A DNA stretch of 64,000 bases from contig NZ_BOMS01000136.1 in NCBI RefSeq assembly GCF_016862315.1, positions 1 to 64,000 on the forward strand. Reading direction: 5' to 3'. The translations under genes and the position numbers were made by a program. This DNA is from Actinoplanes palleronii. Lineage in GTDB: Bacteria > Actinomycetota > Actinomycetes > Mycobacteriales > Micromonosporaceae. Below the pieces are notes generated by a model that worked only from the letters and a program-made list of their open reading frames with translations, had not been told where the DNA came from and did not search any database. This document shows, piece after piece, positions 1 to 8,423 of this stretch. The stretch's first letter is position 1, and every line of letters begins with the position of its first letter.

Positions 1-1509
1 GGTGGCGACCGGACCGGTGGCCCGCGGGAGAGCTTCCAGGGTGGCGGCGACCGTAGTGGTGGCGGCTACCGGGACCGTGGCGACCGTCCGCAGAGCGGTG
101 GCTTCCGTGGTGGCGACCGGGACCGTCCGTCCGGTGACCGTCCGGGCTACCAGGGTGGTGGCGACCGTAGCGGCTTCCGTAGCGGTGGTGACCGTCCGTC
201 CGGTGACCGTCCCGGTTACCAGGGTGGCGGCGACCGCGGTGGATACCGTGACCGTCCCACCGGTGACCGTCCCGCTGGTGACCGGCCGACCGGTGACCGT
301 CCGGCGTACCAGGGTGGCGGCGACCGTGGGGCTTCCCGTGGTGGCGACCGTGACCGTGGCGGCTACCAGGGTTCCGCGCCGCAGGGCCGGGAGACCGAGC
401 GTGTACAGGACGAGAGCGGACAGCCTTCGTTCCAGGCCCCGCGGATCCCGGACGACATCGTCGCGACCGACCTGGACCAGGACGTGCGCGCCGAGCTGGT
501 GAGCCTCTCCCGGGAGATGGCCGAGTCCGTCGCCCGGCACCTGGTGGCGGCCGGTCAGATCATCGACGAGGACTCCGAGCTGGCTCTGCAGCACGCCCTC
601 GCGGCGCGGCGGCTGGCCTCGCGGATCGCTGTGGTCCGGGAAGCTGTCGGCCTCGCGGCGTACGCGGCCGGCGACTGGACGACGGCGATCGCCGAACTCC
701 GCACGTACCACCGGATGAGTGGCAAGCAGACGCACCTGGCCGAGCTGGCCGACTGCGAGCGGGCCCTGGGCCGGCCGGAGCGGGCGATCGACCTGTTCCG
801 CGGCGCCGACGTGGCGAAGCTGGAGAAGGCCGGTGCGATCGAGCTGCTGATCGTGGCGGCCGGCGCGCGGGGTGACCTCGGTCAGCACGAGGCGGCCGTC
901 GCGATGCTCCAGGTCAAGGAACTGACCGCGGAGGAGACTGCCGAGTGGGCGGCGCGACTGCGGTATGCCTACGCGGACGCTCTGCTCGCGGCGGGTCGTC
1001 GGGACGAGGCGCGTGAGTGGTTCGTCCGTACGGCCACGGTCGACGAGGACCAGCTCACCGACGCGGCGGACCGGGTGCTCGAGCTCGACGGCGTCACCAT
1101 CGAGGGTGACGACGACGAGGACGAGGAGCAGGACGACGAGGCCAAGGCCGAGGGCGACCAGCCCGCTGCCGCCGCCGACACGGACGACGACGACGAAGAC
1201 GACCTCGAGGACGAAGAGGACGACGAGGACTTCGACGACGACGATGACGACGAAGACGACGATGATGAGGACGAGGACGACGAGGTGCCGGCCGCGGTGG
1301 CCGAGACCGACGTCAACACCGACGCTCTGACCGTCGAGAAGGTCGACGCCGGCACGTTCGACGCTGACGAGGACGACGCTGACGCTGACGAGGCCGTCGA
1401 GGCCGAGCCCGTGAAGGCGAAGTCGAAGAAGGCGAAGGCCGAGCCGGCCACGGACGAGAAGGCCGCCGATGAGGTCACCGGCGGTGAGGACGACCGGTCG
1501 CAGGCATGA
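1..1509 (+). CDS. TPR-like protein with RGG-type repeats and acidic tail (5' partial)
   Basis: The frame is open from base 1, so the true start lies upstream of the window; 502 residues are visible. Residues 1 to about 125 are low-complexity repeats built on GDRP, GGGDR and GGYRDR blocks, like RGG/RG-rich RNA-binding tails. A helical region (about 157-360) follows, whose A/L/E-rich paired helices resemble tetratricopeptide repeats. The last 130 residues are dominated by Asp and Glu runs and end in a short Lys/Ala segment. Its stop overlaps the start of the HAD gene by 4 bp (ATGA), so the two are probably co-translated. I infer a scaffold or RNA-associated role; no catalytic motif is seen. A start at 484 would cut the protein in mid-domain, while reading from base 1 keeps one continuous frame with consistent codon use. 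Confidence 0.8.
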   Translation, partial: GGDRTGGPRESFQGGGDRSGGGYRDRGDRPQSGGFRGGDRDRPSGDRPGYQGGGDRSGFRSGGDRPSGDRPGYQGGGDRGGYRDRPTGDRPAGDRPTGDRPAYQGGGDRGASRGGDRDRGGYQGSAPQGRETERVQDESGQPSFQAPRIPDDIVATDLDQDVRAELVSLSREMAESVARHLVAAGQIIDEDSELALQHALAARRLASRIAVVREAVGLAAYAAGDWTTAIAELRTYHRMSGKQTHLAELADCERALGRPERAIDLFRGADVAKLEKAGAIELLIVAAGARGDLGQHEAAVAMLQVKELTAEETAEWAARLRYAYADALLAAGRRDEAREWFVRTATVDEDQLTDAADRVLELDGVTIEGDDDEDEEQDDEAKAEGDQPAAAADTDDDDEDDLEDEEDDEDFDDDDDDEDDDDEDEDDEVPAAVAETDVNTDALTVEKVDAGTFDADEDDADADEAVEAEPVKAKSKKAKAEPATDEKAADEVTGGEDDRSQA

Positions 1510-2504
1510 GTGACCACCTCGCCGGCGGTTACGACCTGGCCGTCTTCGATCTGGACGGCGTCGTCTTCCTGATCGACAAGCCGATCCCGGGCGCGGCCGA
1601 AGCGGTCGAGCGGCTGCGCGCGGACGGGACGTCGATCGCGTACGCGACGAACAACGCGTCCCGTCGCGCCGCCGACGTCGCCACGCTGCTCAACGGCATG
1701 GGTGTGAGCGCCGAGTCGGCCGAGGTCCTGACCTCGGCCGGCGCGGCCGCCGCGCTGATCGCCGAACATGTACCGGCCGGTTCGCCGGTGCTGGTGGTGG
1801 GCGCGGAGGCACTGCGTGGCGAGGTGCGCGACGCCGGGCTCACCCCGGTGGAATCGGCGGACGACGCGCCGGTCGCGGTGGTTCAGGGGTACGGGCCCGA
1901 GGTGGGCTGGAAGATCCTGTCCGAGGCGGCGCTCGCGGTTCGTGCGGGCGCCACCTGGTACGCCACCAACACCGACCGCACCCTGCCGAGCCCGCGTGGC
2001 CCGCTGCCGGGGAACGGCTCGCTGGTCGCGGTGCTGCGGACCGCCCTGGACCGGGAACCGGACGTGGTGGTCGGCAAGCCGCAACCGGCGCTGTTCACCA
2101 CGGCGGCCTCGCTCGCCAAGGCGGAGAAGCCTCTGGCGATCGGGGACCGGCTGGACACCGACATCCAGGGCGCCGTCGGCGCCGGGATGGACAGCCTGCT
2201 GGTGCTGACCGGCGTCAGCGGCCCGGCGGATCTGCTGGCCGCGTCCGCCGAGCGGCGGCCGACCTTCGTGTCCGCCGACCTGTCCGGCCTGTTCCGCCCG
2301 GCGGACCAGGCTCGGGTGCCGGCCGCGGAGGTCGACGGCTGGCAGGTCACCCGCGACGGTGACCGTGCGGTGCTGACCGGGTCCGGTGACCCGGTCGACG
2401 CCCTGCGTCTGCTGTGCGGGGTCACCTGGGACGGCGTCCCGGTGGCCAACATCGCGGCGGACTCGGACGAGGCCACCAAGGTGCTGAACGGCTGGGGTCT
2501 CTGA
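1506..2504 (+). CDS. HAD-superfamily hydrolase, NagD-like phosphatase
   Basis: A 332-residue haloacid dehalogenase-type phosphatase, predicted to be cytosolic and to hydrolyse a small phosphorylated metabolite. Motif I is DLDGVV with the nucleophile Asp15 and acid/base Asp17; motif II region is ATNNAS (47-52); Lys191 lies in GKPQPALF; motif III/IV is GDRLDTD (213-219). The order with a C2-type cap between motifs II and III is that of the NagD/glycerol-phosphate phosphatase group. The ATG sits inside the stop of the upstream gene. A strong hairpin terminator follows 25 bp after the stop. The last 80 residues are an extra C-terminal region beyond the usual NagD fold. The substrate cannot be deduced. 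Confidence 0.88.
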   Translation: MSDHLAGGYDLAVFDLDGVVFLIDKPIPGAAEAVERLRADGTSIAYATNNASRRAADVATLLNGMGVSAESAEVLTSAGAAAALIAEHVPAGSPVLVVGAEALRGEVRDAGLTPVESADDAPVAVVQGYGPEVGWKILSEAALAVRAGATWYATNTDRTLPSPRGPLPGNGSLVAVLRTALDREPDVVVGKPQPALFTTAASLAKAEKPLAIGDRLDTDIQGAVGAGMDSLLVLTGVSGPADLLAASAERRPTFVSADLSGLFRPADQARVPAAEVDGWQVTRDGDRAVLTGSGDPVDALRLLCGVTWDGVPVANIAADSDEATKVLNGWGL

Positions 2505-2528
2505 CCAGCTGACGAACAGAATGCGACA

Positions 2529-2559
2529 ACGTAGCCCCGGCCTTCGGCCGGGGCTACGT
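2529..2559 (+). terminator. Strong hairpin terminator after the HAD gene
   Basis: A perfect 14-bp inverted repeat (2529-2542 and 2546-2559) closes on a UUCG-type tetraloop, 25 bp after the stop of the HAD gene. There is no clear T-tract, as is common in high-GC actinomycetes. Confidence 0.85.
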
Positions 2560-2609
2560 CCATTTCCGGCCACGGTGCCCGGTCAGCGCACGGTGCTCGG
2601 CTGGGCGTG

Positions 2610-2651
2610 AGGGGTGCCTCAGGGTGCCGGAGGCACCCCTGAGAACCAGCC
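2610..2651. repeat. Dispersed palindromic repeat, copy 1
   Basis: A perfect 10-bp inverted repeat, AGGGGTGCCT (2610-2619) against AGGCACCCCT (2631-2640), is followed by GAGAACCAGCC. The same words recur at 15893-16060 and 52083-52310. The downstream bases to about 2790 also resemble 52310-52420. No coding potential is seen between 2560 and 2799. Confidence 0.75.
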
Positions 2652-2799
2652 AAGACCGGGAGGCGCGCTGCGGCCGGGAGGAGCCGCGGTCTCGCGTCGG
2701 CCTCACGGGCGGGACTCGGCTCGTAGCCTGCGGACGGGCGCTCCGTATTCGTACCGGAAAAGGGTGAAGCGGGAGGTGGGCCGCCTTCCGGGGGCGGGC

Positions 2800-3012
2800 T
2801 CAGTGGTGGTAGCGCCGGTGGTCGGGCTGGTGGCGGCGACGGGGGAGCAAGGGCGCTTCGGGGTCGATGTGGAAGATGCCGTCGACTATCGCCACCATGG
2901 TGGAGCTCATGTAATCAAAATCGGGCACCGCGACGCTTTCAGCGCGTTGGTGAACGTTCGCGGCGGTGACCGTGCCGTCGATGCACGGGACGTCGGGGCG
3001 GACGTGAATCAT
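2800..3012 (-). CDS. Small hypothetical protein (70 aa)
   Basis: I do not recognise this protein. It is supported by an ATG preceded by GGGAGG at 6 bp spacing and by a third codon position rich in G/C. The first 50 residues have balanced composition with one Cys (residue 10); the last 20 residues are rich in Arg and His. No membrane segment or known motif is visible. It is isolated between the HAD terminator and the chemoreceptor gene, transcribed divergently from the latter. It could be a spurious frame; the ribosome-binding site is the best argument for it. Confidence 0.5.
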   Translation of the reverse strand: MIHVRPDVPCIDGTVTAANVHQRAESVAVPDFDYMSSTMVAIVDGIFHIDPEAPLLPRRRHQPDHRRYHH

Positions 3013-3160
3013 GATCGCCTCCCAGTTGCCCGGGGCGGCCGTCGTCCGGCGGTCGCTCGCTGTCCTTTCATCGTCGCACCGGCCGAAGCGGCGAGGCCAG
3101 CAATGATGCGATTGGCGTAGGAAAGGTCAATTAGGCCGGGTCGCGGTCGAAGGGTGTGGT

Positions 3161-4441
3161 GTGAGCTCAATTACGTTGCCGCGCGGTGCCCGGCTCTCCG
3201 AGGGGTCGTGGCGTGCCCGGCACCACATCATCAGCCGACTGCTCTGGTTCCACGTGCCGGCGTTCCTGGTAGTGGGGATGATCGGGCCGCGGCCGCGCTG
3301 GGAGGTCGTGCTGCTCACCGCGGCGGTGGCCGGCTGGGCGGCGCTGATCCCGGTGCTGCCCAGCACGCAGGCGAAGGCGTCGCACACCAGCGTCGGGTTG
3401 ATCGCCTGCACGTTCGTGGCGATCGAGCTGTCCGGCGGCTCGATGACCGCGCACATCCATCTGTACGCGATTCTGATCTACGTGGCGCTCTATCAGATGT
3501 GGGCGCCGCTGATCTCGGCCGTGGTGGTCGTGGTGGTGCACCACGGGGTGCTCGGCCTGCTCGCGCCGGAACGGGTGTTCGGCATGCACCACATGGGGGT
3601 GCCCGCGGCGATCGAGCAGGTCGCGGTGCACGCCGGGCTGGCCGCCGTCGAGGTGGTCGGCATCGTGATCTTCTGGCACTTCGCGGAGCAGGCGGAGCGG
3701 GAGAACGAGCAACTCGCTGCGGACGCCGAGCAGGCCCGGACGGAGACCGAACGGGCCGAGCGGGCGGCGGGCGAGCGGGCCGCCGAGGATCTGCGGATCC
3801 GGTCCGAGGAAGCGGCCGAGCAGGCCCGGCAGATGAACGCGGACGTGGCGTCGATCAGCGCCGAAGCGCACGCGGCGATCTCCGCGGTCGCTGCGGTGGA
3901 CCGGGAGATGGCCGCGCTGACCGCTTCTGTCCAGGACATCGCGGCCCGGTCGGCGGCCGCGGCCGGCACCGCGTCGGCCGGCAAGGACGCGGCGGCGTCC
4001 GCGGGGGAGAAGGTCCGGGCGCTGGAGCGCTCGGTCGGTGAGATCGCTGCGGTGAACGCGATCATCGCGTCGCTCGCCGACCAGACGAACCTGCTCGCGC
4101 TGAACGCCACCATCGAGGCGGCCCGGGCCGGCGAGGTCGGCAAGGGGTTCGCGGTGGTGGCCGGCGAGGTCAAGGACCTGGCCCGGGAGACCGCGACGTC
4201 GGTGGAACGGGTGAACAAGGTGATCACCGCGATCGTGGCGGAGACCGACGACGTGGCGCAGACGTTCGCCGCGACGACCGGGTCGGTGGACGGCATCCAC
4301 GCGCTGCAGCTGAACATCGCGTCGTCGGTGGAGGAGCAGGCGGCGGTGCTGACCGAGGTGACCAAGCAGCTCTCCACGGCGACGGCGTCGGCGGATCAGG
4401 TGCTGGTGGGGCTGGAGGCGCTGGCGGCCAAGGCCGGCTAG
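3161..4441 (+). CDS. Methyl-accepting chemotaxis-type receptor
   Basis: A 426-residue membrane receptor. The N-terminal 175 residues hold about five or six hydrophobic segments (roughly 25-41, 46-65, 76-90, 100-126, 150-173) with short loops instead of a periplasmic ligand domain. A long coiled coil (176-290) leads to the cytoplasmic signalling hairpin. The hairpin tip is the highly conserved EAARAGE block at 319-325, flanked by ADQTNLLALNA before and GFAVVAGEVKDLA after. No HAMP domain is obvious. No cheA, cheW, cheB or cheR lies in this window, so partners must be elsewhere. GTG at 3161 follows a GAAGG stretch. The stop overlaps the convergent acetyltransferase gene by 4 bp. The signalling domain is certain; the stimulus is unknown. 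Confidence 0.88.
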   Translation: MSSITLPRGARLSEGSWRARHHIISRLLWFHVPAFLVVGMIGPRPRWEVVLLTAAVAGWAALIPVLPSTQAKASHTSVGLIACTFVAIELSGGSMTAHIHLYAILIYVALYQMWAPLISAVVVVVVHHGVLGLLAPERVFGMHHMGVPAAIEQVAVHAGLAAVEVVGIVIFWHFAEQAERENEQLAADAEQARTETERAERAAGERAAEDLRIRSEEAAEQARQMNADVASISAEAHAAISAVAAVDREMAALTASVQDIAARSAAAAGTASAGKDAAASAGEKVRALERSVGEIAAVNAIIASLADQTNLLALNATIEAARAGEVGKGFAVVAGEVKDLARETATSVERVNKVITAIVAETDDVAQTFAATTGSVDGIHALQLNIASSVEEQAAVLTEVTKQLSTATASADQVLVGLEALAAKAG

Positions 4442-4974
4442 TCGTCACGCAGCCCGACGCAGTCCAGGTCCCAGAAAGTGTGCAGGTAGACCAGGGTGCC
4501 GGTGAGTTCCGGGCGGTGCGCGGCGAGTGGCATGACCTGAAAGCCGGGGTCCGGGATGCGCAGCGACGGCTTGCGGAAACCGAGGCCGTCGCCGGCGACG
4601 AAACCCTGCCTCGCGTAGTACGCCGGGTCGCCCTCGAGGAAGACCAGCGGGACGTCGCGCTTGTCCATGTCGGCGGCCCCGTGCCGGATCAGGGCGGTGC
4701 CGACACCCTGGCGCTGCCGCTCCGGGATGACCGAGAGCGGGCTGAGGACCTGCACCGGGACGAGCTGGTCCGGCGCGTCCAGGATGCTGCGGGTGAACAT
4801 CACGTGCCCGATCAGGTCGCCGTCGTCGTCGGCCACCAAAGCGTGAAATTCCGGGTCGTCGCGGCGCAGGGCGGTGACCAGGTCGGCGACGACTCGGCCC
4901 CGATGGCCGAAGGCGCGGGCGACGAGGTGGTCGACGGCGGCGTGGTCGGCGGGAGTCTCGGGGCGTATCAGCAT
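4438..4974 (-). CDS. GNAT-family N-acetyltransferase (YhbS-like)
   Basis: A 178-residue single-domain GNAT acetyltransferase predicted to move an acetyl group from acetyl-CoA to an amine. The acetyl-CoA binding motif A is visible as LSPLSVIPERQRQGVGTALI (about 79-98), with the Q/R-x-x-G-x-G/A core at RQGVGT. The preceding strand, VQVLSPLSV, is characteristic of the YhbS (COG3153) group. The C-terminal part contains the YYARQGF segment expected in motif B. The gene is monocistronic and convergent with the chemoreceptor, sharing 4 bp at the stops. The acceptor substrate is not predictable. Confidence 0.85.
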   Translation of the reverse strand: MLIRPETPADHAAVDHLVARAFGHRGRVVADLVTALRRDDPEFHALVADDDGDLIGHVMFTRSILDAPDQLVPVQVLSPLSVIPERQRQGVGTALIRHGAADMDKRDVPLVFLEGDPAYYARQGFVAGDGLGFRKPSLRIPDPGFQVMPLAAHRPELTGTLVYLHTFWDLDCVGLRDD

Positions 4975-5068
4975 TCCGCGAGATTATGGGGCGAGGAGTG
5001 TGGCGGGCAGCCGAATTTCCGGGGTCTCGTTCCCGATCATTTCGGGGTGTCCGTTCCTGATCTGAACG

Positions 5069-5097
5069 ATCTGCGGTCTCGGCTCGTATCCGCAGAT
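5069..5097 (-). terminator. Hairpin after the SCP2-like gene
   Basis: An 8-bp inverted repeat, ATCTGCGG (5069-5076) and CCGCAGAT (5090-5097), with a 13-nt loop lies just beyond the stop of the minus-strand gene ending at 5102. It is a candidate terminator. Confidence 0.5.
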
Positions 5098-5101
5098 GTG
5101 A

Positions 5102-5437
5102 TCAGAGGAGTTTGCGGAGCTTGAGCAGGTCGAACGGGTTCGCCTTGACGGTGACCTGGCGGGACGCGATCGCGCGGGTGACATCCAGCTTGCCCTGGAT
5201 CAGCGCGATCAGGTCGTCGCCGCCGGCGATCAGGGCGATCTTCGCCTTGGGGTCGTCGCCGTCGGCGATGTCGACCAGCAGGCCGCCGGAGATCCGGGCG
5301 TGGAAGGCGGTGTCCAGGTCGGTGACCCGGCAGGCGAGGGTGCGATCGAGGTCGAGCCGGCCGCGAGCCTCGGCATTCGCCGCGAGCTTGGCGGCCAGGT
5401 CGTGCAACGCCTGGCGGCACTCGTCCACGGTGGCCAT
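5102..5437 (-). CDS. SCP2 sterol-carrier-like domain protein
   Basis: A 111-residue protein resembling a stand-alone SCP2 (sterol carrier protein 2) domain, a small fold that binds lipids or acyl-CoA. The pattern that suggests it is the strand-turn-strand VDIADGDDPKAKIALIAG followed by an amphipathic helix (DDLIALIQGKLDVTRAI) and the terminal VKANPFDLLKLRKLL. The start chosen is the second ATG (MATVDEC), which has GGGGAG at 6 bp; an upstream in-frame ATG at 5443 would have the purine block touching it. The gene is divergent from the histone-tail gene at 5533, leaving a 95-bp shared promoter region. Confidence 0.65.
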   Translation of the reverse strand: MATVDECRQALHDLAAKLAANAEARGRLDLDRTLACRVTDLDTAFHARISGGLLVDIADGDDPKAKIALIAGGDDLIALIQGKLDVTRAIASRQVTVKANPFDLLKLRKLL

Positions 5438-5532
5438 CGGCATCTCCCCTCGCGACACCAGCACCGTACCCCAGGAAGTTGTCGGGAGCTCCCGGTAGCG
5501 TGGCACCCGACGTGGCGAGAGGAGGAGAGATC

Positions 5533-6888
5533 ATGCCGGATGCATGGCGGGCTTATCTGGACCTGGCCCTCGGGCTGACCGAGACGCCCCGGAAGAAGGC
5601 GCAGAAGGTCGCCGGTGAGTTGCTCAACCGGGGCGGTGCGACCGCGGCGCAGGTGCAGGGGCTGGTCGAGGACCTGCTCTCGGCGGGCATCGCCAACCGT
5701 GAGGCGCTGACCAACATCGTGCGGTATGAGGTGGACCGCGCTCTCGGGCGGGTCGGCCTGGCGACCGCGGACGAGGTGGCCGAGCTGACCACACGCCTCC
5801 ACGATCTGGAGAAGCGGCTGCGGGAGGCTCAGGCTCGCGCGGACGGGGGTGGGCTCGGTGGTCCGATCGCTCCCGCCTCGCCTGGTGCCTCCGCGTCTCC
5901 GGCCTCGTCGGCCGGCTCTGTGTCGTCGGGTGGCTCTGCCTCGTCGAGTGGCTCTGTCTCGTCGGGTGGGCCTGTCTCGTCGGGTGGGCCTGCCGCTTCG
6001 GCTCGGCCTGCGAAGAAGGCGATCGCCAAGAAGGCGATCGCCAAGAAGGCGATCGCCAAGAAGGCCGTGAAGGCGACGCCGAATGCGATGCCGTCGGCCG
6101 GGACGTTGCAGGCCGGACCGCCCGGGAACGCGGCGGCGTCGGTTGCTGGGGTGGGCTCTGCGGCGCTGTCGAGCGCGCCGGTGAAGAAGGCTGCGCCGGT
6201 CAAGAAAGCCGCACCCATCAAGAAGGCTGCGCCGGTTGAGAAGGCCGCGCCTTCGATTCCGCCGGCTGACAAGGCTGCGCCGGCTGACAAGGCTGCGCCG
6301 GCTGACAAGGCTGCGCCGGCTGGTAAGGCTGTGCGGCCTGCGCCGGTCAAGAAGAGTGCGGCTCCGCGTCCGTCGGCGAAGGCGACCGCGCCGGGATTCA
6401 CATCGGCTGCGGAGACTCCGGCCGAGAAGGCTCCGGCCGAGAAGGCTCCGGCGAAGCGGGCGCCGCGGAAGACAGCGGCCCAGCGGGCTGGTTCCAGCGT
6501 TCCGGATTCTCCGGGTCCGGTGGGCAGCCCGCTTCCGGCCGGGACCGTGGCGTCACCGGTGAGCGAGGTCAAGGAGGCGGCGGCCGTGACCGAGTTGCCG
6601 CCCACGGCGGTCACGGCAGCGGCGGCCGCGACGGAGTCGTCGCGCACGGCGGGCAAGGCGGCGCCGAGCCAGCCGACTCGGCGCAAGGCTGCGCCGGGCA
6701 AGGCAGCGGCGGCCAAGGCGACGCCGAGCAAGGCCGCACCGAGCAAGGTGGCACCGGTTGCGGCGAGCAAGGCGGCGCCGGTTCGGCGGGCGGCCAAGAA
6801 GGCCGCTCAGGTGCCGAGTCAGGCGCAACCCGCCGAGGCGCAACCGGTGGCGGAGAACGCCGGCCGGACCGAGAGCACGGAGGCGTGA
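5533..6888 (+). CDS. Phasin-like helical domain with long Ala/Lys/Pro histone-like tail
   Basis: A 451-residue protein in two parts. Residues 1-105 are helical with heptad leucines and resemble the phasin/PhaF-type coiled coil (LALGLTETPRKKAQKVAGEL and EVAELTTRLHDLEKRLREAQ). Residues 106-451 are low complexity: a Ser/Gly-rich stretch, then tandem AKKAI pentamers, KKAAP and DKAAPA repeats, and a final KAAPSK-type region like the C-terminal tails of histone H1 and of mycobacterial Hup/Lsr-type DNA-binding proteins. The ATG has a strong GGAGGAGA site. The next gene starts 5 bp after the stop. I infer a nucleoid- or granule-associated role with DNA or polyanion binding by the tail; this is not shown by any catalytic or specific motif. 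Confidence 0.75.
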   Translation: MPDAWRAYLDLALGLTETPRKKAQKVAGELLNRGGATAAQVQGLVEDLLSAGIANREALTNIVRYEVDRALGRVGLATADEVAELTTRLHDLEKRLREAQARADGGGLGGPIAPASPGASASPASSAGSVSSGGSASSSGSVSSGGPVSSGGPAASARPAKKAIAKKAIAKKAIAKKAVKATPNAMPSAGTLQAGPPGNAAASVAGVGSAALSSAPVKKAAPVKKAAPIKKAAPVEKAAPSIPPADKAAPADKAAPADKAAPAGKAVRPAPVKKSAAPRPSAKATAPGFTSAAETPAEKAPAEKAPAKRAPRKTAAQRAGSSVPDSPGPVGSPLPAGTVASPVSEVKEAAAVTELPPTAVTAAAAATESSRTAGKAAPSQPTRRKAAPGKAAAAKATPSKAAPSKVAPVAASKAAPVRRAAKKAAQVPSQAQPAEAQPVAENAGRTESTEA

Positions 6889-6892
6889 TCCT

Positions 6893-7318
6893 GTGACGTT
6901 CCCGAACGCCGTGCCCGGCGCGCCGCGCCCGGGCGGTCCTTACCCCGGACCGCAGCCGGGCGGGGCGCGGCCCGGCCCGCAACCGGGTGGCATGCGGCCC
7001 GGGCAGCAGCCGGGGCAACACCCGGGGCAGCAGCCCGGAGGTGTGCGGCCGGGGCAGCCGGGTGGTGGGTTCCGGCCTGGTCCGCCGCAGGGTGGGCAGC
7101 GGCCGCCGATGCCGCATGCGCCGGCTGAGGCGGTGGCTCCGGGGCCGCAATACCGCATCGGCGCGGACGGCTTGGTGGAGGAGACCGGTCACCCGGCCGT
7201 GGACGCGGTGTTAAGTTCGCTCGCCAATGCCGCGCGGCTGGTACCGGGCGAGCAGATCGCCGAGTACGAGGCCGCGCACCAGGTGCTCCAGGAGACTCTG
7301 GCCAGCATCGATCGCTGA
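6893..7318 (+). CDS. Pro/Gly-rich repeat protein with short conserved C-terminus
   Basis: A 141-residue protein starting at GTG with GGAGG 9 bp upstream. The first 75 residues are built of PGPQPGG, RPGQQPG and similar repeats rich in Pro, Gly and Gln, without hydrophobic segments. The last 60 residues (about 82-141) form an ordinary helical region with the sequence AVDAVLSSLANAARL and a terminal ETLASIDR. It lies 4 bp after the histone-tail gene and 24 bp before tlyA, so all three are probably one transcript. Function is unknown; the ordered C-terminus may be the functional part and the repeats a flexible linker. Confidence 0.72.
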   Translation: MTFPNAVPGAPRPGGPYPGPQPGGARPGPQPGGMRPGQQPGQHPGQQPGGVRPGQPGGGFRPGPPQGGQRPPMPHAPAEAVAPGPQYRIGADGLVEETGHPAVDAVLSSLANAARLVPGEQIAEYEAAHQVLQETLASIDR

Positions 7319-7342
7319 CCGACGTACCAAAAAAGGATCTTG

Positions 7343-8311
7343 ATGGCCCGCCGTGCGCGTCTCGACGCCGAGCTCGTCCGTCGTAAGCTCGCCCGCTCCC
7401 GGGAACAGGCTGCCCAGCTCGTGGCGGCCGGCCGGGTGCAGGTCCGGGGGACCGTGGCCCACAAGGTGGCGGCCATGGTCGACCCGGCCGACCCGGTGCT
7501 CGTCACCGGGGAGGACCCGCAGACCGAATACGTCTCCCGGGGCGGTCACAAGCTGGCCGGCGCGCTCGCCGCGTTCGGCCGTAAGGGGCTGACCGTCGAG
7601 GGGCGGCGCTGCCTGGACGCCGGCGCGTCCACCGGCGGGTTCACCGACGTGCTGCTGCGCGCCGGCGCCGAGCGGGTGGTCGCTGTCGACGTCGGGTACG
7701 GCCAGCTGGCCTGGCCGATCCGTACCGACGACCGGGTCGACGTGCACGAGCGGACCAACGTGCGGACCCTCACCCCCGACAAGATCGGCGGAACGGTCGA
7801 CCTGACCGTGGCCGACCTGTCGTTCATCTCGCTGCGCCTCGTGCTGCCGGCCCTGGCCGCCTGCACCGGGCCGGAGGGTGACCTGGCGCTGATGGTGAAG
7901 CCGCAGTTCGAGGTCGGCAAGGAGCGCGTCGGCACGGGTGGCGTGGTGCGCGACTGGCGGCTGCGCGCCGAGGCCGTGCTGGACGTCGCGGCCGTCGCCG
8001 CCGGGCTGGGCCTGGGCGTGGTGGACGTGACCGCGAGCCCGCTGCCCGGGCCGAGCGGCAACGTCGAGTTCTTCGTCTGGTTCCGCCGGGACGCCCCGCC
8101 CGCCGACCGGGAACACGTGGAAGCGGTGGTCGCCGCCGGCCCGTCCGGCGAGGAGACCCCGGAGGACGGGCCGTCTGCCGAGGCCGCCCCCGGGTCACGG
8201 GTGAACAACGCGATCCGGGTACCCAGCAGTCCCGGCGCCGTCGAAGCGGTTGCGCCCGCGGGCCCGGAGCCTGCCGCTGCGGCGACCGCCGGCCCGGAGC
8301 CCGCGGCGTGA
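7343..8311 (+). CDS. tlyA: TlyA family 16S/23S rRNA 2'-O-methyltransferase
   Basis: A 322-residue TlyA homologue. In mycobacteria TlyA methylates the 2'-OH of 16S C1409 and 23S C1920, a modification needed for capreomycin sensitivity. An S4 RNA-binding domain occupies about residues 5-65, the SRGGHKL linker 65-71, and the Rossmann methyltransferase fold follows with the SAM motif LDAGASTGGF (91-100), D116 in VAVDVGYG, ADLSFIS and the catalytic Lys186 in MVKPQFE. About 70 extra C-terminal residues, Ala/Pro/Glu-rich, go beyond the usual end of the family. ATG at 7343 follows an AAGGATC site. It is followed 112 bp later by nadK. Confidence 0.93.
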   Translation: MARRARLDAELVRRKLARSREQAAQLVAAGRVQVRGTVAHKVAAMVDPADPVLVTGEDPQTEYVSRGGHKLAGALAAFGRKGLTVEGRRCLDAGASTGGFTDVLLRAGAERVVAVDVGYGQLAWPIRTDDRVDVHERTNVRTLTPDKIGGTVDLTVADLSFISLRLVLPALAACTGPEGDLALMVKPQFEVGKERVGTGGVVRDWRLRAEAVLDVAAVAAGLGLGVVDVTASPLPGPSGNVEFFVWFRRDAPPADREHVEAVVAAGPSGEETPEDGPSAEAAPGSRVNNAIRVPSSPGAVEAVAPAGPEPAAAATAGPEPAA

Positions 8312-8423
8312 CCGCGCCCGCCGGTCGGAGGACCGTGCCCGCGCCCGCGGCGCACATTGATCAGCCGGTGCCGGCAGTGGAGCCGGGCACGGAGCAGCCG
8401 GTGGTGGCCACCTTGGAGGAGAA

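Noticed and set aside
969..2573. Long minus-strand open frame rich in Ser
   Set aside because: It is the antisense of the acidic tail and HAD gene; poly-Ser comes from reading Asp codons backwards. The plus-strand genes have motifs and overlapping starts.
2614..3120. Plus-strand open frame of 168 codons
   Set aside because: It runs through the palindromic repeat and opposite the better-supported 70-residue minus-strand frame; no ribosome-binding site and repeat-like composition.
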